Shown: piece by piece, positions 40,060 through 49,319 of the stretch | Position numbering within the stretch: position 1 is the first letter of the stretch | Layout of the letters: every line of letters starts with the position of its first letter | NCBI RefSeq assembly: GCF_003933745.1 | Contig: NZ_RSEB01000005.1 | Span: 62,001 to 126,000 of the forward strand | Reading direction: 5' to 3' | Length of the DNA: 64,000 nucleotides | From: Glycomyces terrestris | GTDB taxonomy: Bacteria > Actinomycetota > Actinomycetes > Mycobacteriales > Micromonosporaceae | The notes under the pieces: model-generated | Told to the model about the DNA's origin: nothing | The model's input: the letters and a program-made list of their open reading frames with translations, nothing else | The model's database searches: none | Translations under genes and position numbers: made by a program

Positions 40060-40762
40060 GCAGTCCGCACTCGGTCTTGTCGAACGCGGCCCAGCGGCCC
40101 GCGCGCGGGTCCTCGCCCGGCGCGGTGCGGCGGGTGCACGGCCAGCAGCCGATGGAGCGGAAGCCGTCCTTGAGCAGCGGGTTCACCGGGATGTTGTACC
40201 GCTCGATGTACGCCTCCTGGTCGGCCTCGGTCCACTTCGCGATCGGGGAGACCTTGACCTTGCGGCGCGAGAGGTCGAAGTCGACGACGCGCGTGTTCGC
40301 GCGGGTCGGGCCCTCGTCGCGGCGCAGGCCGGTGGCCCAGGCGTCGTAGTCGGCGAGGGCCTTGTTGAGCGGCAGGACCTTCCGGAGCGAGCAGCACTCG
40401 TCGGGGGCGCGGGAGAACAGCCGGGGGCCGAACTCGGCGTCCTGGGAGAGGACGCTCTGGTCGGGCTGGATCGAGCGCACGTTGACGTTCATCGTGGAGG
40501 CCACGAAGTCGCGGACCTCGAGGGTCTCCGGGAAGTGGAGGCCGGTGTCGAGGAAGACGACGTCGATGCCGGGGGCGACCTCGCTGGCGAGGTGGACCAC
40601 GGCGGCGTCGGCCATCGACGAGGTCACGCAGAAGCGCTCGCCGAACTCGCCGACCGCCCACTCGATGATCTGGTGGGCCGTGGCGTCTTCCAGGCGCTTC
40701 CCCGCTGCGGTCGCGAGGTCACGGAGTTCGAAGGGGTCTCTCTGGGTCCCGTTGCTGCTCAT
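40052..40762 (-). CDS. cysH: Adenylyl-sulfate / phosphoadenylyl-sulfate reductase
   Basis: A 236-residue thioredoxin-dependent reductase that makes sulfite. It carries the [4Fe-4S] pairs C123-C124 (DECCSLRKV) and C206/C209 (GCWPCTR), which mark the APS-using type, and the catalytic Cys232 in ECGLHV at the C-terminus. The nucleotide site region has VTSSMADAAVVHLA and FLDTGLHFPET. ATG at 40762, 25 bases after the zinc-ribbon gene. Third gene of the operon after sulfite reductase. The cluster pairs predict APS rather than PAPS as substrate. Confidence 0.95.
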   Translation of the reverse strand: MSSNGTQRDPFELRDLATAAGKRLEDATAHQIIEWAVGEFGERFCVTSSMADAAVVHLASEVAPGIDVVFLDTGLHFPETLEVRDFVASTMNVNVRSIQPDQSVLSQDAEFGPRLFSRAPDECCSLRKVLPLNKALADYDAWATGLRRDEGPTRANTRVVDFDLSRRKVKVSPIAKWTEADQEAYIERYNIPVNPLLKDGFRSIGCWPCTRRTAPGEDPRAGRWAAFDKTECGLHV

Positions 40763-40786
40763 GCTGCTTCACTCCGATCGGGGTGT

Positions 40787-40990
40787 TCACTCCGGCGCGG
40801 GGCCGGTGGGCGGGGCCGCGTAGGTGGGCGCGGCCGCCATCCCGTGGTATTTGACGGCGAAGACGCGGGTGCAGTCCGCGCAGTGCCAGCCGCCGCGGAT
40901 CTCGACGTCGCTGTCGTCGTCCGCTTCGTACGGTCTGAGGTCTTCCTCGCCGCAGTAGGGGCAGTAGTAGGGAACGACGCGGGCGCTCAC
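40787..40990 (-). CDS. Small zinc-ribbon protein of the sulfite reductase operon
   Basis: A 67-residue protein with two CxxC pairs, Cys10/Cys13 (YYCPYCGEEDL) and Cys37/Cys40 (WHCADCTRVF), i.e. a zinc ribbon. An Ala/Pro tail follows. It begins with GTG inside GTGA at the sulfite reductase stop (40987-40990), so it is translationally coupled. Small proteins like this sit between sulfite reductase and cysH in other actinomycetes. Its role is unknown; electron transfer, Fe-S handling or a chaperone role are possible. It is easy to miss because of its size. Confidence 0.85.
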   Translation of the reverse strand: MSARVVPYYCPYCGEEDLRPYEADDDSDVEIRGGWHCADCTRVFAVKYHGMAAAPTYAAPPTGPAPE

Positions 40991-42660
40991 TGCAATTCCG
41001 TCTCTTCGGCGCGGTGGACCCACTGGGCGAAGCTCTCGCCCTCGGACCTGCCGGCGAGGTAGCGGCGGGTGACGCGTTCCACGTAGTCGCCGAGGTCCTC
41101 GGAGGGGACCTTGAGGCCGCGGGACTTGCGGCCCAGGCTCGCCGCGGCGGCGTGGCCGCCGCCGAGGTGGACCTGGAAGCCCTCGACCTGCTCGCCGTCC
41201 TTGACCACGAGCTGGCCCTTGAGGCCGATGTCGGCGGTCTGGGTGCGGGCGCAGGCGTTCGGGCAGCCGTTGACGTGGATGGAGACGGGCGTGTCGAGTT
41301 CGGGGACGCGCTTCTCGAGCTCGGCGACGAGGTCGCGGGCGCGGTCCTTGGTGTCGACGATCGCGAGCTTGCAGAACTGGATGCCGGTGCAGGCCATGGT
41401 GGCCCGGCGCCACGGGGACGGGTGGGCCTCCAGGCCGATCGCGCGCAGGTCCTCGACGGCGTCGTCGACCTTGTCGCCGGGGATGTCGAGGAGGAGGAGC
41501 TTCTGGAGCGGCGTGGCGCGGACGCGGTCGGAGCCGTACTTCTCGGCGATGTCGGCGAGCTGGTCGAGCATGGTGCCCGAGACGCGGCCGGCGATCGGGG
41601 CGACGCCGATGAAGTAGTTGCCGTCGTTCTGCTTGTGGACGCCGATGTGGTCGAGGAGCTTCTCGGGGACCGGGGGCTGCTCGAGGTCGGGGAGGCGGCG
41701 CCCGAGGTAGGCGTCGGACTCGAGGACCTCGCGGAACTTCTCGGCGCCCCAGTCCTTGACGAGGAACTTCAGGCGGGCGCGGGTGCGCAGGCGCCGGTAG
41801 CCCCAGTCGCGGAAGATGCGGACGACGTTGACCCACACGTCGACGACGTCGTCCTGGGAGACCCACACGCCGAGGCGCTGGGCGAACATCGGGTTGGTGG
41901 AGAGGCCGCCGCCGACGTAGAGGTCGAAGCCGGGGCCGTGCTCGGGGTGGTGGGCGCCGATGAGGGAGATGTCGTTCGTCTCGTACGGGCTGTCGGGCAG
42001 CCAGCCGATCGTCGACTTGAACTTGCGCGGCAGGTTCGAGAGGCTCTTGTCGCCGATGAAGCGGTCGTAGATCTCCTGGATCTGCGGGGTGGCGTCGATG
42101 ACCTCGTCGACGGCGACGCCGGCGACCGGGGAGCCGAGGATGACGCGCGGGCAGTCGCCGCAGGCCTCCTGGGTGTCGAGGCCGACGGCCTCGAGGCGGC
42201 GCCAGATCTCGGGGACGTCCTCGACGCGGATCCAGTGGTACTGGACGTTCTCGCGGTCGGTGACGTCGGCGGTGTCGCGGGCGAACTCCTTCGAGATGCC
42301 GGCGATGGCGCGCAGCTGGGCGAGGTCGAGCTGGCCGCCGTCCATGCGCACGCGCATCATGAAGAACTTGTCGTCCAGCTCCTCCTCGTCGAGGACGCCG
42401 GTCTTGCCGCCGGCGATGCCGGGCTTGCGCTGGGTGTACAGGCCCCACCAGCGGAAGCGTCCGCGGAGGTCGGCCGGGTCGATGGAGTCGAAGCCGCGGT
42501 GGGCGTAGACGCCCTCGATGCGCTGCCGCACGTTGAGCGGGTTGTCGTCCTTTTTGGACTGCTCGTTCTTGTTGAGCGGCTCCCGGTGGCCCATGGCCCA
42601 CTGGCCTTGGCCCTTGGGGCGGGACGGTTTGCGCGTTGGCGTTGGCACGGTACTCCTCAT
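40987..42660 (-). CDS. Ferredoxin-dependent sulfite reductase (SirA/NirA family)
   Basis: A siroheme/[4Fe-4S] enzyme of about 557 residues that reduces sulfite to sulfide. Cluster ligands are C-x5-C in ACTGIQFCK and C-x3-C in NGCPNACAR. Other family words are GLYTQRKPGIAGGKTG, FMMRVRMDGGQL and DLYVGGGLSTNPMFAQRLG. The gene context with cysH and a chelatase points to sulfite rather than nitrite. The start is uncertain: the ATG at 42660 lacks a ribosome site, while AGGAG just inside it would serve a GTG at 42648. An upstream leader peptide with three Cys codons suggests cysteine-responsive attenuation. The terminal step feeds cysteine synthesis. Confidence 0.92.
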   Translation of the reverse strand: MRSTVPTPTRKPSRPKGQGQWAMGHREPLNKNEQSKKDDNPLNVRQRIEGVYAHRGFDSIDPADLRGRFRWWGLYTQRKPGIAGGKTGVLDEEELDDKFFMMRVRMDGGQLDLAQLRAIAGISKEFARDTADVTDRENVQYHWIRVEDVPEIWRRLEAVGLDTQEACGDCPRVILGSPVAGVAVDEVIDATPQIQEIYDRFIGDKSLSNLPRKFKSTIGWLPDSPYETNDISLIGAHHPEHGPGFDLYVGGGLSTNPMFAQRLGVWVSQDDVVDVWVNVVRIFRDWGYRRLRTRARLKFLVKDWGAEKFREVLESDAYLGRRLPDLEQPPVPEKLLDHIGVHKQNDGNYFIGVAPIAGRVSGTMLDQLADIAEKYGSDRVRATPLQKLLLLDIPGDKVDDAVEDLRAIGLEAHPSPWRRATMACTGIQFCKLAIVDTKDRARDLVAELEKRVPELDTPVSIHVNGCPNACARTQTADIGLKGQLVVKDGEQVEGFQVHLGGGHAAAASLGRKSRGLKVPSEDLGDYVERVTRRYLAGRSEGESFAQWVHRAEETELQ

Positions 42661-42710
42661 CGCGGACACAGGTGTGGCGTGGATTCGAACGGCGGAAAGC
42701 CGGAAGCGAA

Positions 42711-42800
42711 TTAAGCGCACATGAGACACATGGCGCTGTACACACGGCAGAGGTCGACGTGGCGGCGTGCCACCAGTCGGAGCCCGTGTGCGCGAGACAT
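42711..42800 (-). CDS. Cysteine-containing leader peptide of the sulfur operon
   Basis: A 29-codon frame, ATG at 42800 to TAA at 42711-42713. It reads MSRAHGLRLVARRHVDL and then CRVYSAMCLMCA. The core LVARRHVDLCRxxSAMC is the pattern of the actinobacterial putative leader peptides found before sulfur-metabolism genes. Three Cys codons lie in its last dozen codons, and the stop is 50 bases before sulfite reductase. Stalling at Cys codons when charged tRNA-Cys is low would plausibly open the downstream gene. A small hairpin GCTTCCGGC...CCG lies between. Confidence 0.8.
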   Translation of the reverse strand: MSRAHGLRLVARRHVDLCRVYSAMCLMCA

Positions 42801-42951
42801 GCCAGCAAGCATGACACACGTTCCGGGTGCGCGCACCGGTCGTCCCGCTCCATGGACAGCAGGTCACATGCGCACGCCGGGCGGGCGGTCGGACCTCGGC
42901 GCGCGGCGGCGGGGCGGCGCGGTCCGGCCGTTCCAGCCGCTGGGACGGGCC

Positions 42952-44430
42952 CTAGGCCAGGGCGAAGTCGACGACGGCCTCGGTGCCGCCCGCGGCGCGG
43001 GGGCGCATGTCGATGGTGCCGCGGAGCTCGCCGGTGACGAGCGTGTGGACGATCTGGAGGCCCAGGCGGGTCGAGTCGGCGATGCGGAAGCCCTCGGGCA
43101 GGCCCTTGCCGTGGTCGGAGACGGTGACGCGGAAGCGGTCGCCGTCGCGCTCGACGCCGATGACGACCTCGCCCTCCTGGCCGGGCGGGTAGGCGTGCTC
43201 GACGGCGTTCTGGATGAGCTCGTTGACGACCATGACGAGCGGGGTGGCGTACTCGCTGGGGAGGACCCCGAAGGTGCCCTCGCGCCGGAGCGTGACCTTC
43301 GACTCGGCGACCGAGACCTCGACGGCCATCGACGCGACGCGGTCGACGATCTGGTCGAAGCCGACCGACTCGTCGGAGGACTGCGAGAGCGTCTCGTGCA
43401 CGAGCGCGATCGAGGCGACGCGGCGCACCGACTCCTCGAGGGAGAGCCGCGCCTGCGGGGAGCCGACCCGGCGGGCCTGGAGGCGCAGCAGCGCGGCCAC
43501 GGTCTGGAGGTTGTTCTTGACGCGGTGGTGGATCTCGCGGATCGTGGCGTCCTTGGTCACCAGCTCGCGGTCGAGGCGGCGGACCTCGGTGATGTCGCGG
43601 ACCAGGACGAGCGCGCCCGCGGCCTTCCCGCCGGGGCGCAGCGGGAGGGCGCGCATGAGGACCGTGGCGCCCTTGGCCTCGATCTCCTTGCGGCGCGGGG
43701 TGCCGCCGGCGAGCGCGTCGGCGATGCGGCGCGCGGCGTCGGCGCCGACGTCGGCGCTGGAGGGGAGGCTGCGGGTGAGCTCGGCCAGGTCGCGGTCGCG
43801 CAGGTGGCCGGTGACGCCCATGCGGCGGTACGCGGAGAGGGCGTTCGGGGAGGCGTAGCGGACGAGGCCGTCGGCGCCGATGCGGACGAGGCCGTCGCCG
43901 ATGCGCGGCGCGGTGGTCGGCTCGCCGGGCAGGAGCGGGGGCGGGAAGCCGCCGTCGGTGAGCATCTGCACCAGGTAGTCGGCGGTCTTGAGGTAGTTGA
44001 GCTCCAGGTGGGAGGGGCTGCGGGTGTCCGAGAGGTTGGTGTCGCGGGCGGCGACGGCGATGACCTGGCTGCGGTCGCGGCGGCGGACGGGGATGGCCTC
44101 GTGCCGGGCGGCGACGTCGCCGCGCCAGACCGGGTCGCCCTCGCGGAAGATGCGGCCCTCCGTGTAGGCGACGTCGAGGTGGCGCGCGTCCTCGCCTTCG
44201 AGGATGCGGCCGACCTGGTCCTCCTCGTAGGCGGTGGGGCCGGTGGTGGGCCGGACCTGGGCGAGGCACACGTACCGGCCCGGGTGGTCCTTGACGGCGC
44301 CCCAGAGCAGGAAGTCGGCGAAGGAGAGGTCGGCGAGGAGCTGCCATTCGGCGACGAGCCGCTGGAGGTGGGCCGCGGAGTTCGACGTCAGGTCGGTGTG
44401 CGCGCTGATCACATCACGGAGTGTGGACAC
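42952..44430 (-). CDS. pdtaS: Cytoplasmic sensor histidine kinase, PdtaS-like
   Basis: A 492-residue soluble kinase with an N-terminal GAF-type domain (about 1-160, WQLLADLSFADFLLWGAV), a PAS domain (about 175-295, IGADGLVRYASPNALSAYRRM) and a HisKA_2 domain. The phospho-acceptor His is in IREIHHRVKNNLQTVAALLRLQ. The HATPase has NELIQNAVEHAYPPG and SDHGKGLP. No membrane helix. In mycobacteria PdtaS phosphorylates the ANTAR-type antiterminator PdtaR; no pdtaR is in this window. The divergent region to the sulfur operon leader is short. ATG at 44430. Confidence 0.92.
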   Translation of the reverse strand: MSTLRDVISAHTDLTSNSAAHLQRLVAEWQLLADLSFADFLLWGAVKDHPGRYVCLAQVRPTTGPTAYEEDQVGRILEGEDARHLDVAYTEGRIFREGDPVWRGDVAARHEAIPVRRRDRSQVIAVAARDTNLSDTRSPSHLELNYLKTADYLVQMLTDGGFPPPLLPGEPTTAPRIGDGLVRIGADGLVRYASPNALSAYRRMGVTGHLRDRDLAELTRSLPSSADVGADAARRIADALAGGTPRRKEIEAKGATVLMRALPLRPGGKAAGALVLVRDITEVRRLDRELVTKDATIREIHHRVKNNLQTVAALLRLQARRVGSPQARLSLEESVRRVASIALVHETLSQSSDESVGFDQIVDRVASMAVEVSVAESKVTLRREGTFGVLPSEYATPLVMVVNELIQNAVEHAYPPGQEGEVVIGVERDGDRFRVTVSDHGKGLPEGFRIADSTRLGLQIVHTLVTGELRGTIDMRPRAAGGTEAVVDFALA

Positions 44431-44503
44431 CGGGCCAATGGTACTGGCGGGTCGGGCGGACCACTCCGTGCTCGCTCCCGCCGCTCCCGGCGGCGCGCCG
44501 CGG

Positions 44504-44806
44504 CTACGGCAGCGTCATGTCGGGCTTGTCGAGCTCCTCGACGTTGACGTCCTTGAAGGTGAGGACGCGCACGTGCTTGACGAAGCGGGCGGGCCGGTAC
44601 ATGTCCCAGACCCACGCGTCGCTCATCTCGACCTCGAAGTAGGTCTCGGCGTCGGCGCCGCGCACGTGGACTTCGACCGCGTTGGCCAGGTAGAACCGCC
44701 GCTCCGTCTCGACGACGTAGGTGAACTGCCGGACGATGTCCCGGTACTCCCGGTACAGCTGCAGCTCCATGTCGGTCTCGTACTTCTCGAGGTCCTCGGC
44801 GCTCAA
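44504..44806 (-). CDS. DUF2469 protein
   Basis: A 100-residue acidic protein. The core LEKYETDMELQLYREYRDIV, WVWDMYRPARFVKHVRVLTF and KDVNVEELDKPD matches the DUF2469 family, which sits beside rnhB and lepB throughout actinobacteria. Function unknown. The start is a TTG at 44806, two bases after the strong ribosome site GAAGGAGGAG, and upstream codons are unlike the family. Last gene of the rpsP-rplS-rnhB block, though 144 bases with a hairpin separate it from rnhB. Confidence 0.9.
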   Translation of the reverse strand: MSAEDLEKYETDMELQLYREYRDIVRQFTYVVETERRFYLANAVEVHVRGADAETYFEVEMSDAWVWDMYRPARFVKHVRVLTFKDVNVEELDKPDMTLP

Positions 44807-44908
44807 CGCTCCTCCTTCTGTGCGACGGTTCCACGATAGTGCGCGCATGCCCCGCCGCGGATGCGGCTCACTGCGAACGCTTGCGGAGCCGGGGTCCGGC
44901 CCCGGCCC

Positions 44909-44925
44909 GGGCACCGGGGGTGCCC
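44909..44925 (-). terminator. Hairpin between rnhB and the DUF2469 gene
   Basis: GGGCACC/GGTGCCC with a 3-base loop, inside a very GC-rich stretch 26 bases after the rnhB stop. It may end or attenuate the upstream operon. Confidence 0.4.
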
Positions 44926-44950
44926 CGCGGGCGGGCGCCGCGAACCCGGT

Positions 44951-45601
44951 TCACGCGGGCGCCGGCGCGGCGCACGCGGCCACGTTCGCGTACGAGAGCC
45001 GGTGCTGCTCGCTGGGGCCCCAGCGGCGCAGGGCCGCCTCGTGCCCCGGCGTGCTGTATCCCTTGTGGACGGCGAATCCGTACTCGGGGTGGCGCCCGTC
45101 GAGCTCGCCCATGATCCGGTCGCGCGTGACCTTCGCGACCACGCCGGCCGCGGCGACGCACGCGGCCGTGCGGTCGCCCTTGACGACCCCGAGGCTCCCG
45201 GGCAGGCCCGGGACCGCGAACCCGTCGGTGAGCGCGTACCCGGGCCGCTCGGGCAGGCGCGCGACGGCCACGCGCATCCCCTCCAGGTTGCACACCGAGA
45301 CGCCGCGCCGGTCGATCTCCCGCGGCCCGTAGCTGACGACGCTGATGAGCGCGCGGGAGCGGCGCAGCCGCTCGAAGACCCGCTCGCGGGCGGCCTCGGT
45401 GAGGAGCTTGGAGTCGTTCAGCTCCTCGAGCCGCGCGCTCGGCGGCAGGATCACCGCCGCGACCACGAGCGGCCCCGCGCACGCGCCGCGCCCGGCCTCG
45501 TCGGCGCCCGCGACCGGGCCCAGGCCCCGCCGGACGAGCGCCGCCTCCAGCGCGTACAGGTCGCCGTCGCGCCGCATGCGGGAAGGGGTCGGGCGGATCA
45601 C
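44951..45601 (-). CDS. rnhB: Ribonuclease HII
   Basis: A 216-residue enzyme that cuts RNA in RNA-DNA hybrids and removes single ribonucleotides. The catalytic pair Asp34-Glu35 lies in [48 protein letters not shown] and [14 protein letters not shown] complete the family pattern. The GTG at 45601 starts two bases before the lepB stop codon region; an ATG eight codons later is also possible. Co-transcribed with the two lepB genes. Confidence 0.94.
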   Translation of the reverse strand: MIRPTPSRMRRDGDLYALEAALVRRGLGPVAGADEAGRGACAGPLVVAAVILPPSARLEELNDSKLLTEAARERVFERLRRSRALISVVSYGPREIDRRGVSVCNLEGMRVAVARLPERPGYALTDGFAVPGLPGSLGVVKGDRTAACVAAAGVVAKVTRDRIMGELDGRHPEYGFAVHKGYSTPGHEAALRRWGPSEQHRLSYANVAACAAPAPA

Positions 45602-45603
45602 GG

Positions 45604-46302
45604 TCAGGAGGGCTCCGGCACGTCGTCGAAGGTCTCCGGGATGGAGAACCAGTTGAAGTCCGCGAAGGGCCAGAACAGGACGAACGCCTTGCCGATCACG
45701 GCGTCGACCTCGATCGTGGAGGCCTCGACGTTCCCGCCGGTGCGCACGAAGCGCTCGCGCGAGTCGCCCGAGGCCGAGCGGTGGTCGCCCATGACCCACA
45801 GGCGGCCCTCCGGGACGACCACGTCGAACGGGTCCTGGGAGGGCTTGTCCTGCTCGCCGGTGAGCGGGTTCGTGTACAGGTAGTCGTCCTCGTCGAGCGG
45901 CACGCCGTTGACGGTGATGCGGCCATGCTCGTCGCAGCAGACGACGTGGTCGCCGCCGACCGCGATGACCCGCTTGATGAACTCGTCCTCCTCCATGACC
46001 GACCGCCAGGACTCGGGCGCGGTGAAGACGATGATCTCGCCGCGCTCGGGCTCGGAGAAGTCGTAGACGAGCTTGTTGACGAGCACCCGGTCGTTGATCT
46101 GGAGGGTGTTCTCCATCGAGCCGGAGGGGATGTAGTAGGTCTGGACGACCCAGGTCCGCACCACGATCGCCACCAGGATGGCGACGCCCAGGAGGATGGG
46201 GAGCTCCTTCCAGAACGACCCCTTCTTCTTGGCCTGCTGCTTGTCGGAGGTCTCCTCGGCGCCCTCGCCGTCGGCGCCGGGCGCCTGCCCTTCTTCGATC
46301 AC
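45604..46302 (-). CDS. lepB: Type I signal peptidase
   Basis: A 232-residue membrane protease that removes signal peptides. One helix ([20 protein letters not shown]) precedes the catalytic Ser62 ([12 protein letters not shown]). The general-base Lys110 is in [12 protein letters not shown], and [14 protein letters not shown] is the C-terminal family box. Its ATG overlaps the stop of the second signal peptidase gene by four bases. Two tandem copies are usual in actinomycetes, which have up to four. Confidence 0.95.
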   Translation of the reverse strand: MIEEGQAPGADGEGAEETSDKQQAKKKGSFWKELPILLGVAILVAIVVRTWVVQTYYIPSGSMENTLQINDRVLVNKLVYDFSEPERGEIIVFTAPESWRSVMEEDEFIKRVIAVGGDHVVCCDEHGRITVNGVPLDEDDYLYTNPLTGEQDKPSQDPFDVVVPEGRLWVMGDHRSASGDSRERFVRTGGNVEASTIEVDAVIGKAFVLFWPFADFNWFSIPETFDDVPEPS

Positions 46303-47453
46303 GGTGCGAGTCTACGCGCTCGCGCTCCGGGGGCAGGGGCGGTGGTCGCGGTGGCGGGCAAGGAAGGCGGTGCGTCCCAGGCCGTGCCCCACGCGGCCGG
46401 CGCGCCGTCGCCGACGGCGCCCGAGGCCGACTGGCCCCCTTCGGTTCCGGTGGTGCCGTCGAGGACGTCGAAGGCCGCCGGGATCTCGAGCTCGGTGGCG
46501 CGGTCGGTGGGCCACACGAGCGCGATGGCGCGCCCGATGATGTTCTCGACCGGGACGGGCCCCTGGCAGCGGGAGTCCTTCGAGTTGCCGCGGTGGTCCC
46601 CCATCACCCACACCTCGCCCTCGGGGACGGTGACCTGGTCGAAGCGGCGGGAGTGGCAGGTGCCGGGCTCGGGTTCGAGCGGCGCGTCGTCGTAGACGTA
46701 CTCCCCCTCGTCGAGCGAGACGCCGTTGACGACCACGTTCCCGTCGGCGTCGCAGCACATGACGGTGTCGCCGCCGACCGCGATGACGCGCTTGATGAAG
46801 TCCTTCTCGTCGGGCTCGGCCAGGCCGATGAGGTCGAGGACGGCGGTGGTGACGTCGGACACGACCGAGTCGGAGCCGCCCGCGGGCCGGTACTCGGGGT
46901 CCCAGGAGTCGGTGCCGCGGAAGACGACGACCTCGCCGCGCTGCGGCGTGCGCAGCGTCGTGGTGAGCTTGAGGACCAGGACCTTGTCGCCCTCCTGGAG
47001 GGTCTGCTCCATCGAGCCGGACGGGATGTAGAAGGGCTGCACCGCGAACGTGCGCAGCAGGACCGCGGCCGAGAACGCGACGACCAGGAGCAGCGGCAGC
47101 TCGATCCACAGCGACAGGTACTGGCGCTTGTGCGGCTGCGAGAGGCGGCTCTCGGCCTCCTTGCGGGCCGCGCCGTCGGCGGCGGCGGGCGCGGGCTCGG
47201 GGGCGGCCTCGGGACGCTCGGGGCCCGGCGGGGGGACGCGCGGGGCGCGGGCGCCGGCGGGGGGCCGGCCCGCGACTGGGCTGCCGGCGACTGGGCCGCC
47301 GGAGCCGGGGCCGCCCGCGCGCGGCCCGTCGGGCAGGCGCGCGGGGCGCTGCGGGGCGCCGGGGGGCGGCACGGGGGCTCCGGGCCCGCCGGGGAGTCGG
47401 CTCCAGTCGATGCGGCGGGGTCCCTGCGCCCCGTCGGAGGAACCGGGACTCAT
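46299..47453 (-). CDS. lepB: Type I signal peptidase with long Pro-rich N-terminus
   Basis: A 384-residue signal peptidase. The first 110 residues are Pro/Gly/Arg-rich and cytoplasmic. A helix follows ([20 protein letters not shown]), then Ser147 ([12 protein letters not shown]), Lys221 ([12 protein letters not shown]) and [14 protein letters not shown]. After the catalytic domain comes an unusual tail of about 55 Ala/Pro/Thr residues that ends GARARRLAP, without a clear second membrane helix. ATG at 47453. Overlaps the downstream lepB by four bases. A terminator separates it from rplS. Confidence 0.94.
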   Translation of the reverse strand: MSPGSSDGAQGPRRIDWSRLPGGPGAPVPPPGAPQRPARLPDGPRAGGPGSGGPVAGSPVAGRPPAGARAPRVPPPGPERPEAAPEPAPAAADGAARKEAESRLSQPHKRQYLSLWIELPLLLVVAFSAAVLLRTFAVQPFYIPSGSMEQTLQEGDKVLVLKLTTTLRTPQRGEVVVFRGTDSWDPEYRPAGGSDSVVSDVTTAVLDLIGLAEPDEKDFIKRVIAVGGDTVMCCDADGNVVVNGVSLDEGEYVYDDAPLEPEPGTCHSRRFDQVTVPEGEVWVMGDHRGNSKDSRCQGPVPVENIIGRAIALVWPTDRATELEIPAAFDVLDGTTGTEGGQSASGAVGDGAPAAWGTAWDAPPSLPATATTAPAPGARARRLAP

Positions 47454-47484
47454 GAGGTGAGGGTAGCGGAAGCCGGGGCGCAGC

Positions 47485-47516
47485 GAAGAACCCCGGGCGC
47501 GGGCCCGGGGTTCTTC
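47485..47516 (-). terminator. Terminator after rplS
   Basis: GAAGAACCCCGGGC (47485-47498) pairs perfectly with 47503-47516 around a 4-base loop, 36 bases after the rplS stop. It separates the ribosomal block from the lepB genes. Confidence 0.75.
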
Positions 47517-47551
47517 GAACGGCTGCGGCGCGGTGCCGCCGAGCGGGAGGA

Positions 47552-47902
47552 CTAGTCCTCGCGGCGCTCCTTGATCTTGGTGGCGGCCTTGCCCTTGCGG
47601 TCGCGCAGGTAGTACAGCTTGGCGCGGCGGACCTTGCCTCGCATGGCGATCTCGATCGAGTCGACCATGGGGCCGTGCACCGGGAAGGTGCGCTCGACGC
47701 CGATGCCGTAGCTGATCTTGCGGACCGTGAAGGTCTCGCCCAGACCGCCGCCGTGGCGGCGGATGACGACGCCCTGGAACACCTGGACGCGGGACCGGTT
47801 GCCTTCCTGAATACGGACGTTCACCTTGACGGTGTCGCCGGGACGGAAGTCCGGCACGTCGGCGCGCATGGAGGCGGCGTTCAGCTCATCCAGAATGTTC
47901 AT
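47552..47902 (-). CDS. rplS: 50S ribosomal protein L19
   Basis: A 116-residue ribosomal protein. Motifs are [39 protein letters not shown] (family box, shown in part), [21 protein letters not shown] and [17 protein letters not shown]19 sits at the 30S-50S interface. I use the ATG at 47902; a TTG three codons upstream is in frame. Follows trmD in the conserved rpsP-rimM-trmD-rplS order. Confidence 0.97.
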   Translation of the reverse strand: MNILDELNAASMRADVPDFRPGDTVKVNVRIQEGNRSRVQVFQGVVIRRHGGGLGETFTVRKISYGIGVERTFPVHGPMVDSIEIAMRGKVRRAKLYYLRDRKGKAATKIKERRED

Positions 47903-47990
47903 TGGTCTCAACCCTCGTTGATGAAAAGTTCACGGGTTCCGATCCGGGAGAGGTACCGCTTGAACGAACGGCACGTCACGGGGAACCGTC

Positions 47991-48761
47991 TTACTCTGCC
48001 ACACCCTGCCCGGGCACGGCGAGCCCGGCCCCTTCGAGGAGGAGCCGGTCACGTTTGTCGAGGCTACCCGGGTCGAGCCGTTCCAGCAAATCCGGGCGGG
48101 CCGCCGCGGTGCGAAGGAGTGCCTGCTCACGCCGCCAGCGGTCGACCCTGCCGTGGTCGCCCGAAAGGAGGACCGGCGGGATCTCGTGGCCGCGCCACTC
48201 GGCGGGCCGCGTGTACGCCGGGGCCTCCAGGAGGCCGGCGTTGTGGGACTCGTCGTCCAGGGAGGCGGCGTTGCCGAGGACGCCGGGCACCAGCCGGGCC
48301 ACGGCCTCGACGATCGCGAGGACCGCGACCTCGCCGCCGAAGAGCACGTAGTCGCCGATGGAGACCTCGGTGACCTCCATCCGCTCGGCGGCGTAGTCGA
48401 CCACCCGCTGGTCGATGCCCTCGTACCGGCCGCAGGCGAACATGAGCCACGGCTCGGCCGCCAGCTCGTGCGCCATCGCCTGCGTGAACGGCCGCCCGGC
48501 GGGGCTGGTGACGAGCAGGCGGGGCCGCTCCTCGCCCGGGACGAGCTCGTCGAGGCACTCGCCCCACGGCTGCGGCTTCATGACCATCCCGGCCCCGCCG
48601 CCCGCGGGCGCGCCGTCGACCGAGTGGTGCACGTCGTGGGTCCAGCGGCGCAGGTCGTGGACGTGCAGGTCGAGCAGGCCGCGCTGCCGGGCGCGGCCGA
48701 TGAGCGAGAGGTCGAGCGGGGCGAGGTACTCGGGGAAGACGGTGACGACGTCGATCTTCAC
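47991..48761 (-). CDS. trmD: tRNA (guanine-N1-)-methyltransferase
   Basis: A 256-residue SPOUT methyltransferase that makes m1G37 in tRNA and prevents frameshifting. The trefoil-knot motifs are [32 protein letters not shown] and [19 protein letters not shown]. The N-terminus [13 protein letters not shown] is standard. Shares one base with the rimM stop. Operon with rimM upstream and rplS downstream. Confidence 0.97.
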   Translation of the reverse strand: MKIDVVTVFPEYLAPLDLSLIGRARQRGLLDLHVHDLRRWTHDVHHSVDGAPAGGGAGMVMKPQPWGECLDELVPGEERPRLLVTSPAGRPFTQAMAHELAAEPWLMFACGRYEGIDQRVVDYAAERMEVTEVSIGDYVLFGGEVAVLAIVEAVARLVPGVLGNAASLDDESHNAGLLEAPAYTRPAEWRGHEIPPVLLSGDHGRVDRWRREQALLRTAAARPDLLERLDPGSLDKRDRLLLEGAGLAVPGQGVAE

Positions 48762-49258
48762 TACAGCTCCAGCAGGCCCGGGGGCAGGTCGACGGTGATG
48801 GTCCCGGCCTCGAAGTCGATCTCGGTGACCATCTCGGCGACGAATGGGATGCGCGCCGGGTGGGTGCCGCGGCGCTTGACGACGAGGGTCTCGTGGCCGG
48901 CGCCGTGCTCGACGCGTGCGACGGGCCCGATCTCGTTCCCGTCGGCCTCCACGACCGCGAGGCCCACCAGGTCGTCGTCGCGGAACTCGTCCTCGCCGAG
49001 GTCGTCCTCGTCGACGTCCACCGAGAGCAGCACGCCGCGCAGCGCCTCCGCCTCGGTGCGGCCGGGCACGCCTTCGAAGCCGATCATGGGCCGGCCCTGG
49101 TGCCAGCGCACGGTGACGGCCTTGAGCGGGCCGTTCTTCGTGGCGTAGACGACGCCGGGCTGGAACCGGGCCTCGGGGTCGTCGGTGCGGACCTCGACGA
49201 CCAGCTCGCCGCGCAGCCCGTGCGGGCGCACGATCCGGCCGACCACGACCTCTGCCAT
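48761..49258 (-). CDS. rimM: Ribosome maturation factor RimM
   Basis: A 165-residue 16S rRNA processing factor that binds protein S19. Two-domain pattern: [19 protein letters not shown] at the start, [17 protein letters not shown] in the middle, and a PRC-barrel half ending [18 protein letters not shown]. The ATG at 49258 follows GGAGAGG; the frame is open for seven more codons. Its stop shares one base with the trmD start codon. A terminator-like hairpin lies upstream, after khpA. Confidence 0.96.
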   Translation of the reverse strand: MAEVVVGRIVRPHGLRGELVVEVRTDDPEARFQPGVVYATKNGPLKAVTVRWHQGRPMIGFEGVPGRTEAEALRGVLLSVDVDEDDLGEDEFRDDDLVGLAVVEADGNEIGPVARVEHGAGHETLVVKRRGTHPARIPFVAEMVTEIDFEAGTITVDLPPGLLEL

Positions 49259-49280
49259 GCGTACCTCTCCTTGCAGCACG

Positions 49281-49309
49281 ACAGCCCCGGGGTTGACCCC
49301 CGGGGCTGT
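49281..49309 (-). terminator. Hairpin between khpA and rimM
   Basis: A 12-bp perfect stem ACAGCCCCGGGG/CCCCGGGGCTGT with a TTGAC loop, 10 bases after the khpA stop. It may act as a partial terminator inside the ribosomal operon. Confidence 0.65.
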
Positions 49310-49319
49310 ACGCGATGAC

